A DNA stretch of 64,000 nt, from contig NZ_CP130318.1 in NCBI RefSeq assembly GCF_032268605.1, positions 4,221,913-4,285,912 on the forward strand, given 5' to 3'. Of this stretch, positions 42,508 to 49,320 are shown piece by piece. Under the pieces are notes generated by a model. That model searched no databases. It was not told the origin of the DNA and worked only from the letters and a program-made list of their open reading frames with translations. The translations under genes and the position numbers were made by a program. The DNA is from Paenibacillus aurantius. Its GTDB lineage: Bacteria > Bacillota > Bacilli > Paenibacillales > NBRC-103111. How positions within the stretch are numbered: position 1 is the stretch's first letter; each line of letters begins with the position of its first letter.

Positions 42508-42603
42508 GAGACTCTCTCCTACTATTGCGATTATGAGTTCCTTGGTGCATCCTCTTATTTTCACCGGAAGGCAGGGAAATAACAAGCGGACCGGCCGGAA
42601 AAC

Positions 42604-42635
42604 AAAAAACAGCATCCGGCTGGGCCGAATGCTGT
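42604..42635 (-). terminator. intrinsic terminator of the cold-shock gene
   Basis: Minus strand ACAGCATTCGGC...GCCGGATGCTGT, one mismatch, followed by U6. Confidence 0.88.
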
Positions 42636-42663
42636 GTTTCGCTAATTTATAAGTTAGTGAAGC

Positions 42664-42861
42664 TTATAATTTAATGACGTTAGCTGCTTGAGCGCCGCGG
42701 TTTCCTTGAGTGATTTCGAATTCAACTTCTTGACCTTCGTCAAGGGATTTGAATCCTTCGCCTTGGATAGCCGAGAAGTGAACGAATACGTCTTCGCCGC
42801 CCTCAACCGAGATAAAACCGTAGCCTTTTTCTGCGTTGAACCATTTAACTGTACCTTTCAA
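42664..42861 (-). CDS. cold-shock protein, CspA/CspB family
   Basis: 65 residues from TTG 42861, eight bases after AGGAGG. Single OB-fold cold-shock domain with both RNP motifs, KGYGFIS and DVFVHFSAI, and the usual start MKGTVKWFN. It binds single-stranded RNA and DNA and melts RNA structure. The intergenic leader is short (about 75 bases to the upstream methyltransferase stop), so either a short leader or read-through from that gene is expected, unlike long-leader cold-inducible csp genes. Confidence 0.96.
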   Translation of the reverse strand: MKGTVKWFNAEKGYGFISVEGGEDVFVHFSAIQGEGFKSLDEGQEVEFEITQGNRGAQAANVIKL

Positions 42862-42936
42862 GTAAACAACCTCCTAAAAATATCGCCATTCGTGGCGAAT
42901 AAATCCATTATAGCACGGGCGGCAGCACAGATCAAG

Positions 42937-43659
42937 CTACTTTCCAAGAACTTTTCCGGAATTTTTGGTCAGAACCAACAGGGAGTCGGAACCCGGGATA
43001 AAAGGCAGTCCGGACCGGGCCGTCCGCGAGGAAATACCTTCCCCTTCCAGCTCCGTTAGGAGCTTCTCCAGATGGGGATAAGGCTGCCAATGAAGATCCA
43101 CAAGCGGGTAAATCCTTAGCTGCCCTTCCGGACGGAGCAATCGAATAAGCTCTCTGACGGCTGCCAAGTGAAAATCATAATCCAGCTGGCGGTTGTAAAG
43201 GAACAGAAAGTGGCTGCAAAGCACCAAGGAAAAGGCTTCGTCTTCAAAAGGAAGCTTTGGCAGGGATGCAGGCTTATACCGCCTTTCCCCTTCCCGTTCA
43301 AAGTCGGCAAGGAACAGGCTTAAAGACTGCTCCCGATTGGCCCGGTGAGCATCCAGGCTTCCATAATAAGACCAGTCGTACTGGTGGGCCAGGCCCTTCA
43401 ATTTGGCCGTGGAGGTCTCAATCTCTTCTCTTCCGTGCTTCTCCAGCTCGTGCCGGGACATGGCATACTGGGGATCGGCCGCCATGACCTCAAAGCCGTT
43501 CCGGCCGGCTCCGGCGGCAAAGGAAGAAGCTCCTCCCGCCACATCCAGAATGGGGCCCGCCTCAAGATCCGCTGGCTCCAGCGCGAACATGTCTGCGTAT
43601 TCCCGGTACGACCGGCAGGTCATGGCCACTCCGGTCTGCTCATAAAACTCTTTGCTCAT
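42937..43659 (-). CDS. class I SAM-dependent methyltransferase-like protein
   Basis: 240 residues. Rossmann-like methyltransferase: motif I is ILDVAGGASSFAA (residues 38-50, with AGG in place of the common GxG), the acidic motif II AADPQYAM, a long helical insert, then VLCSHFLFLYNR and LLRPEGQLRIYPL. The insertion and weak motif I make substrate prediction unsafe. It is upstream of the cold-shock gene on the same strand. Confidence 0.78.
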   Translation of the reverse strand: MSKEFYEQTGVAMTCRSYREYADMFALEPADLEAGPILDVAGGASSFAAGAGRNGFEVMAADPQYAMSRHELEKHGREEIETSTAKLKGLAHQYDWSYYGSLDAHRANREQSLSLFLADFEREGERRYKPASLPKLPFEDEAFSLVLCSHFLFLYNRQLDYDFHLAAVRELIRLLRPEGQLRIYPLVDLHWQPYPHLEKLLTELEGEGISSRTARSGLPFIPGSDSLLVLTKNSGKVLGK

Positions 43660-43867
43660 CTCATCTGCACTCTCCTCTACTCTACTCAGCTCAGCTCTTT
43701 ACAGCGCCGGCGCTTACCGGCTTGAAGGGATTTTACCATCCGGACGCTGGTAAATCAATCCCATTTTCACCGGCTTTCCCCTCCCTTCGTTTTTGATTAA
43801 ATGAACCGATCATGCTAAAGTTAAGGGTAACGCATTATACATTATTCCATGAAGGAGCCGTCTTTCA

Positions 43868-44110
43868 ATGAGCCACGGAATCAAAAAGCACTTAATCTAT
43901 AAGAAGGACAAATGGAACATGCTCACCGTAGAGGTTAACGGCAAAACGCTGATCCTACGCGAAATTTCCGATCAATGGGGCGAGGAATGCCATGAATTTC
44001 TCAGCCGCCCGGCCCTCATGCATTGGGTGGAGGACCGGTTCGCTCCCGAAAAGTTCGAGGGAACCGAGGAGGAGCGCGAGGAAATCCTGAAAGCCTTTAA
44101 AGAGGTGTGA
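43868..44110 (+). CDS. small conserved hypothetical protein
   Basis: 80 residues, SD GAAGGAG nine bases before the ATG. Soluble, with mixed charge: a basic N-terminus (SHGIKKHLIYKKDKW), a strand pair, and an acidic helical C-terminus. No family is recognised. A TATACA element lies about 30 bases upstream of the start codon. It precedes the TerC riboswitch region but has a separate promoter. Confidence 0.65.
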   Translation: MSHGIKKHLIYKKDKWNMLTVEVNGKTLILREISDQWGEECHEFLSRPALMHWVEDRFAPEKFEGTEEEREEILKAFKEV

Positions 44111-44153
44111 CACCGGCCGCAGCGGAAGGAATCAGCAGCCGGAAAAGCGGGAA

Positions 44154-44183
44154 TTGACAAGCACATCCGCTTCCTGCTATGAT
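44154..44183 (+). promoter_or_regulatory. sigma-A promoter of the riboswitch-TerC unit
   Basis: Perfect TTGACA (44154-44159), 18-base spacer, TATGAT (44178-44183); start near 44190, some 15 bases before the aptamer. Confidence 0.85.
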
Positions 44184-44204
44184 GATTGTACAATTTCATA
44201 CTTC

Positions 44205-44291
44205 CAAAGGGGAGTAGCTGGTACAGTAAAGCCGTCATTTCGGGAGCAATCCCCGGTTTTATTGGCAACGAAAGTTGTTAGCAAGACCTTT
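44205..44291 (+). ncRNA. yybP-ykoY (manganese) riboswitch aptamer
   Basis: Hallmarks of the class are present: AAAGGGGAGUAG at the 5' side, GUCAUUUCGGGAGCAAUCCCC in the middle (shown in two parts by its stem), UUGGCAACGAAAGUUG and the closing GCAAGACC. P1 pairs AAAGG (44206-44210) with CCUUU (44287-44291), which is also the 5' arm of the first terminator. Known members turn genes on when Mn2+ binds. The downstream TerC gene fits. Confidence 0.93.
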
Positions 44292-44322
44292 GCCGTTACA
44301 TTAAGCGGTAAGGGTCTTTTTT
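44283..44322 (+). terminator. expression-platform terminator 1 of the Mn riboswitch
   Basis: AAGACCTTTGCCG / CGGTAAGGGTCTT stem with one wobble and T6. Its 5' arm shares bases with P1 of the aptamer, so aptamer and terminator are mutually exclusive. Confidence 0.88.
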
Positions 44323-44333
44323 GAATAAGAATG

Positions 44334-44369
44334 GGCCTTTACCGCAGATTAATCGGTAAAGGCTTTTTT
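44334..44369 (+). terminator. second terminator in the TerC leader
   Basis: GCCTTTACCG / CGGTAAAGGC perfect stem, 9-base loop, T6. It shows sequence likeness to terminator 1, suggesting a duplication, and lies between terminator 1 and the TerC start. Confidence 0.85.
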
Positions 44370-44405
44370 AGTTTCTATCTTAGATCGAGAAGAGGAGAGA
44401 GGCGT

Positions 44406-45089
44406 ATGGAGTTTCTAACACCCGAATTTTTTACCGCACTGCTCAGTATCATCATCATTGACCTGGTCCTCGCCGGGGACAACGCCATCGTAATCGGAAT
44501 GGCGGCCCGCAACGTTCCGAAGGAGATGCAGAAAAGGGTTATCGCCTGGGGGACACTCGGAGCGATTGTCATCCGGATCGTGGCCACCCTCGCGGTCGCC
44601 TGGCTGCTCAAAATTCCCGGTCTGCTGCTCGTGGGCGGCATCCTGCTTCTCTGGATCTCCTACAAGCTTCTGACGGATAAGAAGGGTCATGAGCTCGAAG
44701 CCAAGACGTCTGTCTGGGATGCGATCAAGACGATCATTATCGCCGACGCGGCCATGGGGATGGACAACGTTCTCGCCGTCGCCGGCGCCGCTCACGGAAG
44801 CTTCCTGCTTGTCATTATTGGTCTGCTCATAAGCATTCCGATCGTCGTCTGGGGCAGCACGTTGTTCGTGAAGATCATCGACCGCTTCCCTGTTGTGATC
44901 TATGCCGGTGCCGGGATCCTGGCCTATACCGCCGCCAAAATGATCGTGGAGGAGCCGGTGGTGCACGACAACCTGCTCCATCCGGTTTGGGGGAAATGGA
45001 CGGTCATTTCTGTTGTCGTTCTCCTCATCCTGGGACTGGGCTATATGCGGAACCGGGTCGGCCGCCGTCAAGAGCTGCCGGATGCCTAA
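44406..45089 (+). CDS. TerC-family membrane protein, probable Mn2+ exporter (YjbE/YkoY type)
   Basis: 227 residues, SD AGGAGAGAG. Seven or so helices. The TerC acidic motifs are LVLAGDNAIVIGMA in the second helix and DAAMGMDNVLAVAGAAHG in the middle, whose aspartates form the likely metal path. TerC proteins of Bacillus under a yybP-ykoY riboswitch export Mn2+ and metallate secreted enzymes. The riboswitch upstream makes manganese the expected substrate here. Single-gene unit. Confidence 0.92.
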   Translation: MEFLTPEFFTALLSIIIIDLVLAGDNAIVIGMAARNVPKEMQKRVIAWGTLGAIVIRIVATLAVAWLLKIPGLLLVGGILLLWISYKLLTDKKGHELEAKTSVWDAIKTIIIADAAMGMDNVLAVAGAAHGSFLLVIIGLLISIPIVVWGSTLFVKIIDRFPVVIYAGAGILAYTAAKMIVEEPVVHDNLLHPVWGKWTVISVVVLLILGLGYMRNRVGRRQELPDA

Positions 45090-45118
45090 TCGGATGATGA
45101 CGCCCTAGCATGGCGAAC

Positions 45119-45160
45119 AAGGAAAAGCCGGGCTCCTGTCCAAGGAACCCGGCTTTCCTT
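45119..45160. terminator. bidirectional terminator
   Basis: AAGGAAAAGCCGGG / CCCGGCTTTCCTT stem with one bulge, between the convergent TerC and thiamine-enzyme genes. Confidence 0.85.
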
Positions 45161-45173
45161 ATGGAGCAAGTGC

Positions 45174-46823
45174 TTACAGCTTCGTGTGGGGAGCCATTTC
45201 GGGAGCTGTGATGACCTCGATCAAGAAAGGGACCGGAGAAGAAGATGCCTTCTGGAGAGCTTCCCGGAGGCCCGTCAAGCTGTCCGTTCTCTCCCCCGCT
45301 CCCCCGCACGCTTCCGCCAGCTTGGGGAAATCCGGATTCCGGATCGAGCTTCCAAGCGGAGCGAGTCCGGCCTTCTTCATCCGGTTCGCTTCCATGGCGT
45401 AGCTTGCGTTGTTGAGGATCAGGACGGTTAGAGGGAGCTTGTGCTCGACGGCCGTCAGAAATTCCATCATCGTCTGAATAGAGCCTCCGTCTCCAGCGAT
45501 GGCGAGGACCGGGCGTTCCGGCTGGGCAAGCTTTGCCGCAATGGCGGCCGGAAGCGCGAAGCCCAGTGTCCGCCAGCGGCCCGAGACGAGCACGGTCTGG
45601 TCCCGCTTGGCCTGGTAGATCCGATTGAACCAAATGGTGTGATCTCCGGTATCCACAGCGATTACGGCATTCGGTGGAGCCGCGTCGGCGATCTCCCGCA
45701 TGATCATCTGGGGAGAGAGCGGATGCGTTTCCCGCGCAGCCTCCATGAGGAGCTGGCTGTTCCATTCCGCCGTAACCCCCGCCGTTCGGCGTACCCATGC
45801 GGCGCGGTCCGCCTGCGGCAGTCTCCGCACCATGGCTAAGAGCTCCGGCAGGCAATCGGCCAGATCTCCTACGATTCCATGGAGAAGCGGATGCCCGACC
45901 GCAAGGTTGGCCGGGGACCGGTCGATCTGGATAAGACGCGCCTGCGTCGGCACGTAATCGTCCGGCCACCAGGTAGCGCCCAGCATGAGGATCAGGTCGC
46001 TTTCCCGCAGAAGCACCGTTGCCGCTTCGCTTCCGGCCTGGCCCAGCCCTCCGGCGTACCGGGGGTGATCGTTAGGAAACAGGGGCCTTGCCGGAAGGGT
46101 CGTGATGACGGCCGCCTCCAGCAGCTCCGCCAGAGACAGAACTTCCTCCTTCACCTGCCCGGCTCCGCTTCCTACATAAAGGACCGGCTTCGCGGCCCGG
46201 GAAAGCTCCTCTACCGCTTTTTCCAGTGCTTCCCTGGGGGTGAGCAGCGGCTGATGCAGATAGCTCCCATAAGGGATCGGAAGGCCTGTAAGCTTCTGCT
46301 CCCACACATCTTTGGCAACCGAAAGGTGAGCTGCCTTGCCGTGCAGAAGAGCTTGAACGAGCAGACCGTGTAGCAGCTCCGGCAGTGCCTGCCCGCTCAC
46401 CAGTTCGCGGGATTGGTCCGTCAGCGCCTGCATCAAGAGCTGCTGGTTGACGAACTGCTTCGTGCGGGTGCCGTGCTTGGACGTTTCCACCTGACCGGTA
46501 ATAGCCAAGACGCCGGCATAATCCATCGCCGCATCCGCCAGCCCGTTAACCAGGTTGGCCGCTCCCGGACCGCTCGTCGCCAGGCATACGCCGATCCGGC
46601 CCGTCAGCTTGGCTTCGGCGGACGCCATCAACGCCGCGGCTCCTTCGTGGCGGCAGGCTATGTAACGGATGGCGGAGCTGCGGCTGAGTTCATCCAGAAA
46701 CCGCAGATTGGCATCCCCGATTACGCCGTAGATGCGCTTAACGCCCCAAGCCTCCAGCTGGGCGATAAGGTAACCGGCGACCGTCAGGTCTTCCCCCGGC
46801 ATGCCGTTTCCGTTATGCTTCAA
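45174..46823 (-). CDS. thiamine-diphosphate-dependent enzyme, pyruvate oxidase / acetolactate synthase-like
   Basis: 549 residues from TTG 46823, six bases after GGAGAGG. Three-domain POX/AHAS architecture: the N-terminal Pyr domain with catalytic Glu in ACRHEGAAALMA and ATSGPGAANLVNG; a central FAD/ADP-like domain with RPLFPNDHPRYAGGLG; the C-terminal PP domain with the ThDP motif AGDGGSIQTMMEFLTAVEH, ending in NNASY. Similar to YdaP-type pyruvate oxidases more than to biosynthetic IlvB, as there is no ilvN or alsD beside it. Reaction uncertain. Monocistronic. Confidence 0.8.
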   Translation of the reverse strand: MKHNGNGMPGEDLTVAGYLIAQLEAWGVKRIYGVIGDANLRFLDELSRSSAIRYIACRHEGAAALMASAEAKLTGRIGVCLATSGPGAANLVNGLADAAMDYAGVLAITGQVETSKHGTRTKQFVNQQLLMQALTDQSRELVSGQALPELLHGLLVQALLHGKAAHLSVAKDVWEQKLTGLPIPYGSYLHQPLLTPREALEKAVEELSRAAKPVLYVGSGAGQVKEEVLSLAELLEAAVITTLPARPLFPNDHPRYAGGLGQAGSEAATVLLRESDLILMLGATWWPDDYVPTQARLIQIDRSPANLAVGHPLLHGIVGDLADCLPELLAMVRRLPQADRAAWVRRTAGVTAEWNSQLLMEAARETHPLSPQMIMREIADAAPPNAVIAVDTGDHTIWFNRIYQAKRDQTVLVSGRWRTLGFALPAAIAAKLAQPERPVLAIAGDGGSIQTMMEFLTAVEHKLPLTVLILNNASYAMEANRMKKAGLAPLGSSIRNPDFPKLAEACGGAGERTDSLTGLREALQKASSSPVPFLIEVITAPEMAPHTKL

Positions 46824-46957
46824 GTAGATCCTCTCCTGTCGATGAATTCTCTCCGCTCTAGCTTTCTCCAAGGAAGGGGCGGCCATTCTTATGACCGGAC
46901 AGGCTAGCTTAGCAAGTGCCTAAGGATATTCCATACCATAAAGAGGTGAAACGCTCC

Positions 46958-47137
46958 TTGGATTACGGGTTAATCGTCACGTTTATCATCGTCTCCTTCT
47001 GCCTGGCCCTCCTTCTCATTATCAAAAAAGACACCCTGGCGCCGCAGGCCCGCCGCCCGCTCGCCTTGATCGCGCTCGTCATGATCGTGGTTTCTTTCTT
47101 CCTGCTCATGTACACGATTCTCAACGCCGGCCGTTAA
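46958..47137 (+). CDS. small two-helix membrane protein
   Basis: 59 residues from TTG 46958, nine bases after GAGGTG; upstream GTG starts at 46946 and 46916 are in frame. Helix 1 (GLIVTFIIVSFCLALLLII) and helix 2 (LALIALVMIVVSFFLLMYTIL, read in two parts), joined by a basic loop KKDTLAPQARRP. I do not recognise a family. It is divergent from the thiamine-enzyme gene. Confidence 0.6.
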   Translation: MDYGLIVTFIIVSFCLALLLIIKKDTLAPQARRPLALIALVMIVVSFFLLMYTILNAGR

Positions 47138-47185
47138 TGGCATCCTTACGGGAAGGTTTACTGGAAATCTTCCCCGGCTTCGCCT

Positions 47186-47191
47186 TATAAT
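47186..47191 (+). promoter_or_regulatory. -10 element of the pepF gene
   Basis: Perfect TATAAT with a weak -35; the predicted start near 47198 is 44 bases before the first pepF start codon, so both candidate starts lie in the transcript. Confidence 0.55.
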
Positions 47192-47241
47192 TAAAGGAAC
47201 GGCCGCCCATACTAAGCGAAAAAGCTTAGGAGAATGCCATA

Positions 47242-49146
47242 ATGCGGATTATCCCCGTTCTGGTGACGGTATGCCTGCTTGGCAGCACCGTTGCGGTGTC
47301 ATCCGCCGGCGGGCGGGCGGCGCCTCAGTCCACCAACCAATCAAGGAGGGTTCCCATGAATCAAGTAGCAAAACGCTCAGACGTATCGAAGGAGCACCAA
47401 TGGAAGCTGGAGGACCTGTTTGCCGACCAGCAAGCATGGGACCGGGAATACCAAGAAGTCAAAGACCTGCTGAAGAAAGTGGAGCCTTACCAGGGCAAGC
47501 TGAATGAGCCCCATGCCATCAAAGAATGCTTCGCGCTCGAGGATGAGATCTCCGTACATACCGAACGCTTATACGTATACGCCAACATGAAGCACCATGA
47601 GGATACCGCGGAGCCCTCGTTCCAGGCGCTGTCCGAGAAGTCCCGAAAGCTCAGTGTCGAAGTGAGCGAAGCGCTGTCTTTCGTGACGCCGGAAATTTTG
47701 AGCTTGTCCGAAGCCAAGCTGAAGGAACTGATGGAGAATCCGGACCTGAGCTTCTACAAGCGGACGCTGGAGGAAATGATCCGCCAGAAGCCGCACGTTC
47801 TCAGCAAGTCTGAAGAAGCCCTTCTGGCCCAAGTAGGAAACCTCTCCCAGGCCCCGGGCACCATCTTCGGAATGCTCAACAATGCGGACATGAAGTTCCC
47901 GAAGATCAAGAATGAAGAAGGCAAGGAAGTCGAGCTTACCCACGGCAGCTACATCCAGTTTCTGGAGAGCAAGGACCGGGATGTGCGCCGGAATGCGTTC
48001 GAAGCGGTGTATGCCACCTACGCCAAGCAGAAGAACACGATCGGGGCCACGCTCAGCGCCAACATTTCCAAAAATATTTTTTATGCCAAAGCCCGTAAGT
48101 ATCCTTCCGTTCTCGAAATGTCCCTCTACGGAGATAACATTCCGAAGGAAGTATACACGAATCTTATCGATACGATTCACGAGTCCCTGCCGCTTCTGCA
48201 GCGCTACATGAACCTCCGCAAGAAGCTCTTGAAGGTCGACGAGCTTCATATGTATGACCTGTTCGCCCCCCTAGTCGAAGAATTCAAGTGGGACATCAAC
48301 TACCAGCAGGCGACGGAGATGGTCCAGGACAGCTTGAAGCCGCTCGGCGACGATTACCTGAAGGTTCTGCAGAGCGGATTCGAGAACGGCTGGATCGACA
48401 TCTACGAGAACGAGGGAAAACGCAGCGGGGCCTACAGCTGGGGAGCCTACGGCACTCATCCTTATGTGCTGCTGAACCACAAGGACAACCTGAACAGCAT
48501 GTTCACGCTTGCCCATGAGATGGGCCATGCTCTGCACTCCTACCTGTCCGACGAGAATCAGGAGTACCGGTACGCGCAGTATACGATCTTCCTTGCCGAA
48601 GTGGCCTCTACGCTGAATGAAGCCCTTCTCATGGATTATCTGCTGAAGAAGACGACGGATCCGAAGGCCAAAATGTACCTGCTCACCTACTATGCCGATC
48701 AATTCCGCACGACCGTGTTCCGCCAAACCATGTTCGCGGAGTTCGAGAAGATTACGCACGAAAGAGCCGAAGCGGGCGATTCGCTTACTCCTCAGGAGCT
48801 GAGCAAAATCTACTACGACCTGAACTTGCTGTATCACGGCAAAGGAATGGTCGTCGACAAGGACATCGAGATGGAATGGGCGCGCATTCCCCATTTCTAC
48901 AACAGCTTCTATGTCTACAAATACGCCACGGGCTTCTCCGCGGCCACGAGCTTCGCGAAGCAGATTCTGGACGAAGGCCAGCCGGCCGTCGACCGCTACC
49001 TCGGGTTCCTGAAGAGCGGCGGAAGCGACTATTCCATCAACATCCTGCAGCGTGCGGGTGTCGACATGTCGTCGCCGGAGCCGATCAAGCAGGCGATGAG
49101 CGTGTTCAAGAGCCTTATCGAGCAGATGGAAGACCTGACGAAATAA
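47242..49146 (+). CDS. pepF: oligoendopeptidase F (M3 family), with alternative starts
   Basis: 634 residues from ATG 47242, or 596 from ATG 47356. The M3 zinc motif TLAHEMGHALHSYLS lies at about two thirds of the length, with the third ligand Glu in FLAEVASTLNEAL. The N-terminal PepF domain begins HQWKLEDLF. The normal family length matches the second start. ATG 47356 has a perfect AAGGAGG six bases upstream. ATG 47242 has AGGAG nine bases upstream and adds 38 residues that read as a signal peptide (MRIIPVLVTVCLLGSTVAVSS plus SAGG, length shown in parts). PepF cuts 7-17-residue peptides, normally in the cytoplasm. Confidence 0.93.
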   Translation: MRIIPVLVTVCLLGSTVAVSSAGGRAAPQSTNQSRRVPMNQVAKRSDVSKEHQWKLEDLFADQQAWDREYQEVKDLLKKVEPYQGKLNEPHAIKECFALEDEISVHTERLYVYANMKHHEDTAEPSFQALSEKSRKLSVEVSEALSFVTPEILSLSEAKLKELMENPDLSFYKRTLEEMIRQKPHVLSKSEEALLAQVGNLSQAPGTIFGMLNNADMKFPKIKNEEGKEVELTHGSYIQFLESKDRDVRRNAFEAVYATYAKQKNTIGATLSANISKNIFYAKARKYPSVLEMSLYGDNIPKEVYTNLIDTIHESLPLLQRYMNLRKKLLKVDELHMYDLFAPLVEEFKWDINYQQATEMVQDSLKPLGDDYLKVLQSGFENGWIDIYENEGKRSGAYSWGAYGTHPYVLLNHKDNLNSMFTLAHEMGHALHSYLSDENQEYRYAQYTIFLAEVASTLNEALLMDYLLKKTTDPKAKMYLLTYYADQFRTTVFRQTMFAEFEKITHERAEAGDSLTPQELSKIYYDLNLLYHGKGMVVDKDIEMEWARIPHFYNSFYVYKYATGFSAATSFAKQILDEGQPAVDRYLGFLKSGGSDYSINILQRAGVDMSSPEPIKQAMSVFKSLIEQMEDLTK

Positions 49147-49177
49147 GCGGTGGATCCCGCGCCATAAGAGGTTCCCG

Positions 49178-49211
49178 CCCTTCCGGTCCTAACGACGGAA
49201 GGGTTTTGTTC
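49178..49211 (+). terminator. intrinsic terminator of pepF
   Basis: CCCTTCCG / CGGAAGGG stem, 10-base loop, TTTTGTT tail. Confidence 0.85.
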
Positions 49212-49320
49212 CGTTAGGGAGGCGAATCCTTGCGGTCTCTGCAACAATAACCGCTCTGCCAACGTTTAGAGGGCAGATGGACAATTTTTCCTACCCTTTA
49301 AAGAAAGAAGGTGAACGGCC

